64,000 bases of DNA from UBA6054 sp963975575 (GCA_963975575.1 CAXBHL010000002.1:62001-126000), one strand, 5' to 3'; shown: positions 11,364 through 18,784, counted from the first letter of the stretch. The notes: generated from the sequence alone by a model not told the origin. Translations and numbers: made by a program.

Positions 11364-11828
11364 ATGGCGTTGCAACCGAGCGAACCGATCCGGGCTGAGG
11401 ACGAGGGCATCATCGAGCCGCTGTGCGCGGTGTTCCGGCGGTCGCTCAAGGACGAGGGGCTCAAGTACACCCCCGAGCGGGCGCAGATCCTGGACAGCAT
11501 CATCGAGCTGGACGGGCTGTTCGAGGCCGAGCAGCTGCTCGAAGAGGTCAAGGCCAAGGGCTTCCGGGTTTCGAAGGCCACGGTGTACCGCACGCTGAAG
11601 CTGCTGGAGGAATCGGGCATCGTGCAGCGGGTGCTGTTCGATCGGGATCAGTCGCACTACCAGCTCGCGTACGGGCGCAAGGGCAACACGGTGCTGATCC
11701 GGGTGGACACGGGGGAGGCCGAGGTGCTCGAACTGCCGGAGCTGGTGGCGCTGCGGGACAAGATTTGCAAGGCCCGGGGGCTGAAGGCGGAGGGGCACCG
11801 GCTGCAGATCTTCGCGACGAAGGCGTGA
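11364..11828 (+). CDS. Fur-family regulator lacking the usual metal ligands
   Basis: The 154-residue protein keeps the Fur winged helix: LKYTPERAQILDSI, then FRVSKATVYRTLKLLEESG as the recognition region, then the dimer domain ending GHRLQIFATKA. In Fur, Zur and PerR the segment after the wing is rich in His and Cys (HHDH, CxxC). Here it reads SHYQLAYGRKGNTVLIRV, without a CxxC pair and with only one His. The last-residue CxxC pair is missing too. So it should still bind DNA, but metal sensing by the known sites looks lost. The ATG at 11364 follows TAGAAT by 5 bases; no Shine-Dalgarno is present. Confidence 0.88.
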   Translation: MALQPSEPIRAEDEGIIEPLCAVFRRSLKDEGLKYTPERAQILDSIIELDGLFEAEQLLEEVKAKGFRVSKATVYRTLKLLEESGIVQRVLFDRDQSHYQLAYGRKGNTVLIRVDTGEAEVLELPELVALRDKICKARGLKAEGHRLQIFATKA

Positions 11829-11837
11829 GGGGAGGGG

Positions 11838-11990
11838 AGGTTCGCAGAGGTGCAGAGATCACGCAGAGTGCGCAGAGGAAGACAGAAAACGGTGTAAAAG
11901 AAAAGAGAGAGACAGAATGACATAGTCTGTCTTGAAATACACCTGTATTTCTCTGCGTCCTCTGCGTGATCTCTGCACCTCTGCGTACCT
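11838..11990. repeat. A/G-rich element with long inverted arms, copy 1
   Basis: The left arm (11838-11878) and right arm (11951-11990) are about 40-base imperfect inverted repeats built of cgcagag / cagagatcacg units. Smaller palindromes sit inside, namely gacaga...tctgtc and aatacacctgtatt, so the whole element could fold into one long hairpin. It lies in the convergent gap between the fur-like gene and exbD. The same arms recur at 15152-15404. No coding capacity is seen. Confidence 0.85.
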
Positions 11991-11999
11991 CTTCACCGC

Positions 12000-12431
12000 T
12001 CACCGCAGGCGCACGGTGGCGCCGGCGCTGACCAGGGCGGCGTGGAGGCGGACGACTTCGGCGTAGGGGGCGTTGTCGGCGGCCTCGATCTCGACGACGA
12101 GGCCGGCGGCCACGGTGGTTTCCATCGCGTTGACGGCGGCGATGGCGTCGTCGATGGGACGCTGCGGGCCGAAGCCGCGGACGAGGACGGCGGTGTTCTC
12201 GACGAAGACCTCGGCACGGACGACGGGGCTGGGCAGGGCCAGCGCGGCGGAGGGGGGCTGCGCCGGGGGCAGTTCGGCGCGGAGGAACCACTCGGGGCCG
12301 GCGATGGTGGCCGAGGCCATGAAGAAGATCAGGATGACCAGCGTGACGTCGACCATGGGCGTCATGTTGGGCCCGCCCGCGCCGGGGGCGCGGTCGAGGA
12401 TGCTGCGGCGTTGGAAGGCGCGGGTGCTCAT
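12000..12431 (-). CDS. exbD: ExbD/TolR-type proton-channel subunit, second copy
   Basis: The 143-residue protein has a short cytosolic N-terminus, one membrane helix (about 24-44) with the essential acidic residue D28 in PMVDVTLVILIFF, and a periplasmic domain. It forms the proton-driven motor with the ExbB-like protein encoded upstream. The ATG at 12431 overlaps the stop of the first exbD (ATGA). A longer frame upstream is Arg-rich shadow sequence and is rejected. No tonB or tolA lies nearby, so the energised partner is unknown. Confidence 0.88.
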   Translation of the reverse strand: MSTRAFQRRSILDRAPGAGGPNMTPMVDVTLVILIFFMASATIAGPEWFLRAELPPAQPPSAALALPSPVVRAEVFVENTAVLVRGFGPQRPIDDAIAAVNAMETTVAAGLVVEIEAADNAPYAEVVRLHAALVSAGATVRLR

Positions 12432-12847
12432 CCGGCGCGCTCCGTGACGAGTTCGACCTCGGCGATGCCGGCGTCGCGGGCGGCGTTGAGGGCGGGGCGG
12501 ATCAGGCCGAACGGCGTTTCGCGGTCGGCGCGGACCTCGATGCGGGCGTCTGGCTGGCGGGCGATGCGGCCGGTGAGTTCGCCGCGGAGGCGGTCGGCGT
12601 CGGTGGGCTCGCCGTCGAGGAGCAGCGCGCCGTCGGCGCGGACGCCGAGGACGATCGGGTCGCCGGCGGTGGGGCGGGCGGTCAGGCCCTCGGCGGTCTC
12701 GGGGATCTGCACGCCCGCGGCGCGGTTGAGGGCGAGCTGGCCGACCATCAGGTAGAAGACGATCAGGCACATGACGATGTCGATCATGGGCACGACGTTG
12801 ACGCGCACGCCCGGGTCGGAGCGGTCGAGGACGGAGCGGCGTTTCAC
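12428..12847 (-). CDS. exbD: ExbD/TolR-type proton-channel subunit, first copy
   Basis: The product has 139 residues, with a single membrane helix (about 20-40) carrying D23 in VVPMIDIVMCLIVFY. The soluble part ends AGIAEVELVTERAG, the usual end of the ExbD fold. It starts at GTG 12847 inside the stop of exbB (GTGA) and ends overlapping the second exbD, so all three genes form one tightly coupled operon. Two different ExbD copies per ExbB are common in planctomycetes and other phyla with specialised Tol/Ton-like motors. Confidence 0.88.
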   Translation of the reverse strand: MKRRSVLDRSDPGVRVNVVPMIDIVMCLIVFYLMVGQLALNRAAGVQIPETAEGLTARPTAGDPIVLGVRADGALLLDGEPTDADRLRGELTGRIARQPDARIEVRADRETPFGLIRPALNAARDAGIAEVELVTERAG

Positions 12848-13521
12848 GCCGCGGACCCCGGGTCGGCGCCGTCGCCGGATGGCAGGCGGTCGACGAGTTC
12901 GGCGGCCTCGCCCATCGCCTTGTTGCAGAGGCGGTCGAGGCGGGCGCGGAAGATGCTGGCGGCGAAGACGCAGGGTATGGCCAGCAGCAGGCCGAGCAGG
13001 GTGTGGAAGAGGGCCTTTGAGATGCCCAGCGAGAGGTCGGTGGGCCCCGCGCTGCCGCCGGTTTCGCCGAGGCTGACGAAGGCGAGGATCATGCCCCAGA
13101 CGGTGCCGGCGAGGCCGACGAGTGGGCCGAGTTCGCCGATGGTGCGGAGGATGTCGACCGGGCGGGTCCACCGGCCGCATGCGTTGGAGGCGGCCAGTTC
13201 GGCGGCGTCGCGCATGGCGTCGCGGCCCCTGGCGCGGGTGCGCCAGGCGGCGCGGACGGCCGACGCGACGATGCCGTCGTCTTCGCCGAGGACCTTGTCG
13301 ATGCGGTCGGGCTCGTTCTTGTCCAGTTGATCGCGGATCTTGCGTCCGGGGGCCTCGGGCGCGACGGTGCCGGCGCGGGTCTCGAGGGCGAGGCGGGCGA
13401 TGAGGGTGACGGCGACGAACGAGCCGAGGACGAGGATGACGGTGAAGAGGTCGAAGCTCTCGCGGAAGAGCCAGAGGACGCCGCCGGTGGGTTCGCTCTG
13501 GGCGAGGAGGAGGGTGGTCAT
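12844..13521 (-). CDS. exbB: MotA/TolQ/ExbB proton-channel family protein
   Basis: The 225-residue inner-membrane protein has three helices: about 20-42, then a pair at about 130-155 and 170-195. The family core appears as RTIGELGPLVGLAGTVWGM and ISKALFHTLLGLLLAIPC. It assembles a pentamer around an ExbD dimer and uses the proton gradient. The ATG at 13521 has TAGGCT 6 bases upstream and no Shine-Dalgarno. It is first gene of the exbB-exbD-exbD operon. Confidence 0.93.
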   Translation of the reverse strand: MTTLLLAQSEPTGGVLWLFRESFDLFTVILVLGSFVAVTLIARLALETRAGTVAPEAPGRKIRDQLDKNEPDRIDKVLGEDDGIVASAVRAAWRTRARGRDAMRDAAELAASNACGRWTRPVDILRTIGELGPLVGLAGTVWGMILAFVSLGETGGSAGPTDLSLGISKALFHTLLGLLLAIPCVFAASIFRARLDRLCNKAMGEAAELVDRLPSGDGADPGSAA

Positions 13522-13527
13522 GCGATG

Positions 13528-13533
13528 AGCCTA
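13528..13533 (-). promoter_or_regulatory. -10-like hexamer TAGGCT of the exbB operon
   Basis: The hexamer ends 6 bases (catcgc) before ATG 13521. It is the only -10 candidate in the short gap after tsaE. Confidence 0.5.
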
Positions 13534-13561
13534 TCGCGCGACGGTGGCCGGTGCGGGGGGA

Positions 13562-14203
13562 TCACACGCCCTCTTCGAGGTCGCGCTGGTCGATGGGGCG
13601 GGAGATGGTGTATTTCTCGGTGACCCAGCCGTGCAGGTCCGCGAGGCGGGCGCGGGCGTCGGCGAAGGGCCAGGTGGGGCTGTCGCCGGGCACGGGCTTG
13701 CCGGTGATGGGGCAGGTGGTGTCGGGGCGGGCCTCGAGGCCGGGGAATCCGGAGCGGTGCTCCCAGGATTCGGGCAGTTCGAGCGTGAAGAAACGGGCGT
13801 GCTCGCCGATGGGCTCGATGGCGATGCGGGCGGCGTGCTCGGGCAGGGCGCCCTCGATGCGCTCGGCCCACTCGATGAGGATGATCGATGAGCCGTCGGT
13901 GACACGGTCCCACCCGAGCAGGTCGAGTTCGTCGGGCGAGGAGAGGCGGTAGCAGTCGAGGTGGGCGATGGGGGGGCGGTCGGCGCCGGTGTCGTAGATG
14001 TTCATGAGGACGTAGGTGGGGCTGGAGACGGCGTCGGGGTCCACGCCGCGGGCGGCGGCGATGGAGCGGACGAGGGTCGTCTTGCCCGCGCCCATGTCGC
14101 CGTCGAGGCGGACGATATCGCCGGCGCGGAGCACCGCGGCCAGGTCGGTGGCGAGCTGGGCGGTCGCGTCGAGCGAGTGGCAGGGGCGTTCGATGCGGAT
14201 CAT
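13562..14203 (-). CDS. tsaE: TsaE, ATPase of tRNA threonylcarbamoyl-adenosine synthesis, with an extended C-terminus
   Basis: The protein works with TsaB and TsaD to place t6A at position 37 of ANN-decoding tRNAs. The Walker A GDMGAGKTTL is at 35-44. The family markers SSPTYVLMNIYD, HLDCYRL and LIEWAERI follow. At 213 residues it is about 60 longer than E. coli TsaE (153); the extra C-terminal part holds CPITGKPVPGDSP and a Trp-rich end, which looks like an added small domain of unknown role. ATG 14203 follows TACGAT by 6 bases. Confidence 0.94.
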   Translation of the reverse strand: MIRIERPCHSLDATAQLATDLAAVLRAGDIVRLDGDMGAGKTTLVRSIAAARGVDPDAVSSPTYVLMNIYDTGADRPPIAHLDCYRLSSPDELDLLGWDRVTDGSSIILIEWAERIEGALPEHAARIAIEPIGEHARFFTLELPESWEHRSGFPGLEARPDTTCPITGKPVPGDSPTWPFADARARLADLHGWVTEKYTISRPIDQRDLEEGV

Positions 14204-14209
14204 CGGGGG

Positions 14210-14215
14210 ATCGTA
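14210..14215 (-). promoter_or_regulatory. -10-like hexamer TACGAT of tsaE
   Basis: It sits between the stop of thiL and the tsaE ATG with a 6-base gap (cccccg), so tsaE may have its own leaderless transcript even though thiL lies just upstream. Confidence 0.5.
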
Positions 14216-14219
14216 GGGG

Positions 14220-15116
14220 TCAGTGGTCCCAGCCGAGGTCGCGGGCGGGGTGGCGGGATTGGGCCTCGCGGATGAACGCGCCGGGGGCGGCGTCGGTCGC
14301 GGCGGTGACGGTTCCGATCGGGCCGAGCAGGCCGGGGATATCGGGCCGGTTGGCGGCGACGATGAGCAGTTCGTGGTCCTCGCCCTCGGACGCGCCGGTG
14401 CGCCAGTCGGGCGTGCCGGGGCTGAGGGGGATGGCGGACGCGTCGATCTCGATCACGACGCCGGAGGCGCGGGCGACGCGGTCGGCGTCGCGACCGAGGC
14501 CGTCGGAGAGGTCGATCATGGCGGTCACGCCGGAGGTGTCGCGCGACGCGAGCCGGCCCTGTTCGAGGCGTGGCTCGAAGGTCAGGTGGCGCCCGCTGGC
14601 GAAGGCGTTGCCGACCGGGCCGGTCAGCCAGAGCTGGTCGCCGGGGCGGGCGCCGGAGCGGAGCACGGGGCGGTGTCCGGCGGGCACCGAGCCGCCGACG
14701 GTGACGGTCAGGGTCAGCGGGTGGTCGGCGGAGGCGTGGCTGGCGATATCGCCGCCGACGAGCGGGCAGCGCCAGTGGTTGGCCCAGCGGGCCATGGCGT
14801 CGAAGAGTTCGTCGGCGTTGGGGTAGTTCTTCGGGAGGACGCCAGTGGCGGTGGCCCAAGCGGGCGTGCCGCCCATGGCGGCGATGTCGGACACGGAGCG
14901 GGCGACGGCTTTGTGGGCGATCAGGTCAAGATCGGTTCCGGCGGTGAAGTGGCGGCCTTCGACGAGTTGGTCCACGGTGAGCAGGAGCAGATCGCCGCCG
15001 GCGGACTTCATGACGGCGCAGTCGTCGCCGGGGCCGACGACGACGGACCAGCCCGGACCGGCGGTCAGGCCGGCGGAGCGGGCGTAGATGTGCTCGTGGA
15101 GCTTGGACTCTTGCAC
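14220..15116 (-). CDS. thiL: thiamine-monophosphate kinase
   Basis: ThiL phosphorylates thiamine phosphate to the active cofactor thiamine pyrophosphate. In this 298-residue protein the ATP and Mg-binding motifs are clear: VVGPGDDCAV near the start, then LTVDQLVEGRHF, SVSDIAAMGG, LVGGDIASH and MIDLSDGLGRDADR. GTG 15116 is the start, and TAAGCT ends 6 bases before it. The gene ends 16 bases before tsaE. No TPP riboswitch (THI box) could be made out in the upstream gap. Confidence 0.94.
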   Translation of the reverse strand: MQESKLHEHIYARSAGLTAGPGWSVVVGPGDDCAVMKSAGGDLLLLTVDQLVEGRHFTAGTDLDLIAHKAVARSVSDIAAMGGTPAWATATGVLPKNYPNADELFDAMARWANHWRCPLVGGDIASHASADHPLTLTVTVGGSVPAGHRPVLRSGARPGDQLWLTGPVGNAFASGRHLTFEPRLEQGRLASRDTSGVTAMIDLSDGLGRDADRVARASGVVIEIDASAIPLSPGTPDWRTGASEGEDHELLIVAANRPDIPGLLGPIGTVTAATDAAPGAFIREAQSRHPARDLGWDH

Positions 15117-15122
15117 GAGGAG

Positions 15123-15128
15123 AGCTTA
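15123..15128 (-). promoter_or_regulatory. -10-like hexamer TAAGCT of thiL
   Basis: A 6-base gap (ctcctc) to GTG 15116 contains only a weak purine-poor sequence, so this reads as another leaderless start next to the repeat element. Confidence 0.5.
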
Positions 15129-15151
15129 GGAGAGGGAGGGCAAAGAGGGGG

Positions 15152-15404
15152 AGGTACGCAGAGGTGCAGAGATCACGCAGAGGGCGCAGAGAGGAGAAAG
15201 AGTTCTCAACGCGAAGCCCGCGAAGGGTTCGAAGCGGTTCTGCACGCTACATACCCGTCTTTCCAATACAACCCAAGCAGGTGTTCAGACACGCAGTCCC
15301 GACCCACAACCATCAGCAACCGCTTCGTGCCACTTTGAGATCTTCGCGTTCAATCCTGTCTTGCCTCTGCGTCCTCTGCGTGATCTCTGCACCTCTGCGT
15401 ACCT
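15152..15404. repeat. A/G-rich element with long inverted arms, copy 2
   Basis: The arms at 15152-15191 and 15365-15404 match those of copy 1; the right arm is the same over about 40 bases. The middle is longer (about 170 bases) and has its own nested inverted pairs, aacgcgaag/cttcgcgtt and cgaagcggtt/aaccgcttcg. The element fills most of the 337-base gap between thiL and the ThuA-like gene, which holds no gene. Confidence 0.85.
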
Positions 15405-15453
15405 CTTTGATGTGGTGCCGTATGGCGGGAGGCCCGCTCGCTCACGCTCGGGG

Positions 15454-16293
15454 CTAGTTGGGGATGGGCTCTCTGGGGGTGGGTTGTTGGGGAGCAGCGG
15501 CGGCCCAGCGGATGGCGGCGGCGAGGTGCTGGCGGAAGTCGGGTTCGGCGAAGGATTCGTCGGTGTGGCCCCCGGCGGTGTAGAGGGCGCGGCCGCCGTC
15601 GTAGTGGTGGCACCAGGCGATGGGGTGGGGGTCGCCCATGACACCGCCGGTGTAGGTCGATTCATCCAAGTTCATCAGCACGCGAACGGTGTCGGCGGGT
15701 TGGGAGCGGAAGTCGTACCACTCGTCGGTGCGGGCCCAGCGGGCGGGCAGGTGGCGGGTGGAGGGGTGGTCGCGGTCGATCACATCGATCTCGGCGGGCT
15801 GGATGGCGGGGTGGGAGCGGAACTGGGCGCCGACGAGGGCGGCGTACCAGGGCCAGGCGTACTCGGTGTCGGCGGCGGAATGGATGCCCACGAAGCCGCC
15901 GCCGGCGCGGACGAAGTGTTCCATGGCCGCCTGCTGGTCTTCGTCGAGGATGTCGCCGGTGGTGTTGAGGAACACGATCACCGCGAATGGTGTGAGGCCC
16001 GCGTCGGTGAAGATCGCGGCGTCTTCGGTGCGGGTGGTCGTGAATCCGTGGGCGGGTCCGAGTTCGGCGAGGGCCCTTGCTCCGGCGGCGATCGAGCCGT
16101 GGCGGAAGCCGGCGGTCTTGGTGAACACCAGCACGCCGAAGGGTTCGGGGGCGGGCACGGGGCGTGCGGCGTCCGGGGCCGATTCGGGCTGGGAGGGCGG
16201 TTGGACCCGGTCTTGGGTTTGGGCCTGCGCGGCGAAGCCGGCGAGCAGGGCGATCGGGACGAGCAGGCGGCGGGCGTGCGCGGGGTTGGGCAT
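15454..16293 (-). CDS. exported ThuA-like domain protein
   Basis: The 279-residue protein has a signal peptide (about 1-25, ending AAQAQ), a Pro-rich linker and a ThuA/trehalose-utilisation domain. That domain has the class I glutamine-amidotransferase-like fold: VLVFTKTAGFRHGSI, IVFLNTTGDILDEDQ, FVRAGGGFVGIHSAAD, AWCHHYDGGRALYTAGGH. Such proteins are abundant in planctomycetes and are thought to act in sugar metabolism, but the reaction is unknown. The ATG at 16293 is used because it starts the signal peptide and follows TACGCT by 6 bases; the longer frame from 16350 would run through the mscL terminator. Confidence 0.9.
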   Translation of the reverse strand: MPNPAHARRLLVPIALLAGFAAQAQTQDRVQPPSQPESAPDAARPVPAPEPFGVLVFTKTAGFRHGSIAAGARALAELGPAHGFTTTRTEDAAIFTDAGLTPFAVIVFLNTTGDILDEDQQAAMEHFVRAGGGFVGIHSAADTEYAWPWYAALVGAQFRSHPAIQPAEIDVIDRDHPSTRHLPARWARTDEWYDFRSQPADTVRVLMNLDESTYTGGVMGDPHPIAWCHHYDGGRALYTAGGHTDESFAEPDFRQHLAAAIRWAAAAPQQPTPREPIPN

Positions 16294-16299
16294 GCCCGC

Positions 16300-16305
16300 A
16301 GCGTA
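16300..16305 (-). promoter_or_regulatory. -10-like hexamer TACGCT of the ThuA-like gene
   Basis: The gap to ATG 16293 is 6 bases (gcgggc). It lies just after the mscL terminator, as expected for an independent promoter. Confidence 0.5.
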
Positions 16306-16330
16306 CCCCAAGGGGCCGGGGGCGCGCACG

Positions 16331-16370
16331 AAAAAACGGGCGTCCCGCATCGGCGGAAGGGGACGCCCGT
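16331..16370 (-). terminator. rho-independent terminator of mscL
   Basis: A perfect 11-bp stem, acgggcgtccc (16336-16346) with gggacgcccgt (16360-16370), is followed on the minus strand by TTTTTT (16336-16331). Confidence 0.88.
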
Positions 16371-16391
16371 CGTGCGTGGCGTTGAGTGTGA

Positions 16392-16823
16392 TCAGCCCTT
16401 CTTGAGCGCGTCGCGGATCTCGCGGAGGAGCAGGACGTCCTCGGGGGTCGCGGGCGGGGGCTTGGGGGCCTCGACGGCTTCCTTCTCGAAGCGGGCCTTG
16501 GCCTTGTTCATGGACTTGATGACCATGAAGAGCACGAAAGCGACGATGACGAAGGTGATGATGGCGTTGATCAGTTCGCCGTAATAGATGTAGACCGGCT
16601 CGACCGCCGCGACGGTGTCGGTCGCCTCGACGCCGTCCTTGATCTGGATCTTGAGCTCGGCGAAATCGACGCCGCCGGTCAGGACGCCGATGGGCGGCAT
16701 GATGACCTTGTCGACCATGGTCTTGACGATGGTGCCGAAGGCCGCCCCGATGATGATGCCCACGGCCATATCGACCACGTTGCCCCGCATGGCGAAGTCG
16801 CGGAACTCTTTACCGATTCCCAT
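16392..16823 (-). CDS. mscL: large-conductance mechanosensitive channel
   Basis: The 143-residue protein opens under membrane tension to release solutes during osmotic downshock. It begins GKEFRDFAMRGNVVDMAVG, the conserved N-terminal helix and first membrane segment. A periplasmic loop and second segment (ITFVIVAFVLFMVIKSMN) follow, then a C-terminal bundle ending EDVLLLREIRDALKKG. ATG 16823 is chosen since it matches the family and has cagggag 6-7 bases upstream; the longer frame has no support. A TATGAT hexamer at 16882-16887 would give a leader of about 50 bases. Confidence 0.97.
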   Translation of the reverse strand: MGIGKEFRDFAMRGNVVDMAVGIIIGAAFGTIVKTMVDKVIMPPIGVLTGGVDFAELKIQIKDGVEATDTVAAVEPVYIYYGELINAIITFVIVAFVLFMVIKSMNKAKARFEKEAVEAPKPPPATPEDVLLLREIRDALKKG

Positions 16824-16881
16824 GTTTCTGCTCCCTGTGACTGGTGCCTGTGAATAGCTCTTCGTCCCCAGGAGGGAGGTT

Positions 16882-16887
16882 ATCATA
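16882..16887 (-). promoter_or_regulatory. -10-like hexamer TATGAT of mscL
   Basis: It lies about 58 bases upstream of ATG 16823 in an A/T-richer patch. This gives a leadered transcript consistent with the clear Shine-Dalgarno of mscL. Confidence 0.5.
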
Positions 16888-16905
16888 AATCGGATGATCT
16901 AGTCT

Positions 16906-16922
16906 CTGAGAATGGTTCTCAG
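16906..16922. promoter_or_regulatory. perfect inverted repeat between mscL and the FmdB-like gene, possible operator
   Basis: ctgagaa-tgg-ttctcag is a perfect 7-bp palindrome with a 3-base spacer. It sits about 20 bases upstream of the mscL -10 hexamer and immediately before TATGAA (16924-16929), the -10 candidate of the divergent gene, so it overlaps both core promoters. The regulator is unknown. Confidence 0.4.
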
Positions 16923-16940
16923 GTATGAATGGAGGATGTG

Positions 16941-17186
16941 ATGCCGCGGTATGACTATCGGTGCGGGGCCAACGGTCGGACGGTCGAGGTGTCGCACGCG
17001 ATGAGCGAGACGGTGCGCACCTGGGGTGAACTGTGCGAACGTGCGGGGATCCCTCCGGGCGACACGCCCCCCGGATCGCCTGTGGAGCGGGCGGTCTCGA
17101 TGAGCTTTGCGCGCAGCTCGGGCGGATCAGTCGCGGGCGGCCCGGCCCGGCCGTGCGGGCCGTCGTGCGGATGCCATCCGGGTTGA
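16941..17186 (+). CDS. FmdB-like small zinc-ribbon-type protein
   Basis: The 81-residue protein starts PRYDYRCGANGRTVEVSH, the pattern of FmdB/UPF-type regulatory zinc ribbons (usually PxYxYxCxxCG). The second Cys of the first knuckle is replaced (CGANG), while C36 and a C-terminal CGPSCGCHPG remain, so metal binding, if any, is altered. The GTWGELCERAG-like middle is shared with related uncharacterised proteins. ATG 16941 has ggagg 5 bases upstream. It is divergent from mscL; its role is unknown. Confidence 0.75.
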   Translation: MPRYDYRCGANGRTVEVSHAMSETVRTWGELCERAGIPPGDTPPGSPVERAVSMSFARSSGGSVAGGPARPCGPSCGCHPG

Positions 17187-17220
17187 GCGGTCACGGCGTT
17201 GTTCCGTTCGCACGGGCGTT

Positions 17221-17775
17221 TCAGCGTTGCGGTTTTCGTCGCAGCTCGGCGTCCACATCCGTCAGCGCGGGTGCGTTGTCTGTGCGCATCGGCAGGGTGA
17301 TCCAGTCCGCCAACCGGAAGATGTCGGCACGCCCGCGCCGCCACGCGTCGAGCACGTACGCACCTGTTTCGGGTGGATGGGGGAGCATCGATCCGGGGCC
17401 GAGGATGGGATTGTGCACGAGCACGGCGTGGTGCTCGCCGGCGTATCCGTGGTTGACGGTGATGCCGCGGGCGGTCCAGCCCTGGGCGCGGACGTCGAAG
17501 AGGACGCCGCGGTAGACGGCGTCGCGCCACTGGTGACAGAGCCCGCGGTCCTTGGGGTTACCGAGGTTGACGGCGATGTTGCCCGTCCATCCGGCGTGCC
17601 AGTCCAGGTCGGGGTCGTCGCGCAGGGCTTCGACGGTGCGTTCGAACGCGGCCGCGATCGGGGCGACCTGGGGATCGGGCGCGGTCGCGGGGTCGATCGG
17701 GGCGGGGCGGGCGGCGCACGCGGTCAGGGCGGTGGCCGCGCACAGGCACGCCGCCGCTCCGCCGCGGCGATTCAC
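17221..17775 (-). CDS. lipoprotein with a Cys/His/Asp triad, possible papain-fold hydrolase
   Basis: The 184-residue protein has a lipoprotein signal (lipobox TALTAC, acylated C20). The mature part contains C80 in RGLCHQWRD, H115/H116 in GEHHAVLVH and D143 in AYVLDAWRR. That order and spacing resemble the catalytic triad of transglutaminase-like or NlpC-like cysteine hydrolases. No named family is recognised with certainty. It starts at GTG 17775 within the stop of phenylalanine hydroxylase (GTGA), which couples their translation without an obvious shared function. Confidence 0.75.
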   Translation of the reverse strand: MNRRGGAAACLCAATALTACAARPAPIDPATAPDPQVAPIAAAFERTVEALRDDPDLDWHAGWTGNIAVNLGNPKDRGLCHQWRDAVYRGVLFDVRAQGWTARGITVNHGYAGEHHAVLVHNPILGPGSMLPHPPETGAYVLDAWRRGRADIFRLADWITLPMRTDNAPALTDVDAELRRKPQR

Positions 17776-18707
17776 GGGTGGCTGCCGGCCTTGGCGTTGT
17801 CCATCACGCGTTCGGCGTACTTGTTCATCGCGTCGCGGAGCTGCTCGAAGGACTCGAGCACGTAGAGCACCGGCTGGAAGTGGTCGATCTCGAAGGGGGT
17901 GTCGATGATGCGGTCGAGGTCGAACGGGCGGCGTTCGATCTTGCCCGAGGTGTCGTTGGGGGCGAGGCTGACGCCCTTGGGCGCCTCGGGGGCGTTCAGG
18001 CAGTGGTGGGCCTCGCCGTGGGAGGAGATCAGGCCCGAGCCGTAGATCTTCAGGCGGTTGTCCTCTCGGATCAGGCCGAACTCGACGGTGAACCAGAAGA
18101 GGCGTGAGAGGGGCTCGGTGTGCTCGGGGCCCGCGGCGAGCGCGGCCTGGCCGTAGGTCTGGAGGAACTCGGCGAAGACCTCGTCGGCGTGCAGGGGGAC
18201 GTGGCCGAAGACGTCGTGGAAGATGTCCGGCTCGGGGAGGTAGTCCATCTGCTCGCGCGGGCGGATGACGATGGTGGTGGGGAACTGGCGGCCGGCCAGG
18301 CAGGCGAAAAAGGCCTTGGCGGGCAGGTAGCCCGGCACGGCGCGGCTCTGCCAGCCGGTGAGGGGTCGCAGGTACTCGTTGATGCCCTTGACGGTGCGGT
18401 CCGGGTCGGTGGGGTGGGGCGCCTGCCCGAAGAGCAGGGGCACGCGGTCGGGGAGGAGGCGGATGGCCTTGAGCCCGGCGATGAAGGTGTTGGAGGCCTG
18501 TTCCTCGAGCTTTTCCCAGCGGCGCTCGTAGAGCAGACGCCAGACGTCGTGGTTCTCGGGGGTGTAGCGGTCGTAGTGCTGGGTGACGTAGAAGCCCTCG
18601 GTGTCGATCCGGTCGCCGGGCAGGTCGGCGGCGGCGTCGGCGGCCGCCTGGGCCCTTTTGAAGTCGTCGCCGTCGATGATGTTGTTGTAGCTGATGTCCT
18701 CGCGCAT
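17772..18707 (-). CDS. phhA: phenylalanine 4-hydroxylase
   Basis: This 311-residue iron enzyme converts phenylalanine to tyrosine using tetrahydropterin and oxygen. The metal site is visible: two His in DIFHDVFGHVPL and the Glu in FWFTVEFGL. Nearby are PGYLPAKAFFACLAGRQFP and the IYGSGLISSHGE active-site loop. ATG 18707 is preceded by gaggaggca; the longer reading adds 20 unsupported residues. TAGGAT at 18766-18771 would give a leader of about 50 bases, in keeping with the Shine-Dalgarno. The next gene, a lipoprotein, overlaps its stop by 4 bases. Confidence 0.96.
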   Translation of the reverse strand: MREDISYNNIIDGDDFKRAQAAADAAADLPGDRIDTEGFYVTQHYDRYTPENHDVWRLLYERRWEKLEEQASNTFIAGLKAIRLLPDRVPLLFGQAPHPTDPDRTVKGINEYLRPLTGWQSRAVPGYLPAKAFFACLAGRQFPTTIVIRPREQMDYLPEPDIFHDVFGHVPLHADEVFAEFLQTYGQAALAAGPEHTEPLSRLFWFTVEFGLIREDNRLKIYGSGLISSHGEAHHCLNAPEAPKGVSLAPNDTSGKIERRPFDLDRIIDTPFEIDHFQPVLYVLESFEQLRDAMNKYAERVMDNAKAGSHP

Positions 18708-18765
18708 GGCTGCCTCCTCAAGGCGCGTGGTCGCCGGGCGGTTCGGCCCGGCGCGGCGCCCCTTC

Positions 18766-18771
18766 ATCCTA
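18766..18771 (-). promoter_or_regulatory. -10-like hexamer TAGGAT of phhA
   Basis: It lies about 58 bases from the ATG, unlike the leaderless genes around it. The gap holds a G/C hairpin (gccgggcggttcggcccggc, 18733-18752). Confidence 0.45.
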
Positions 18772-18784
18772 CCGCGCCCGACGC

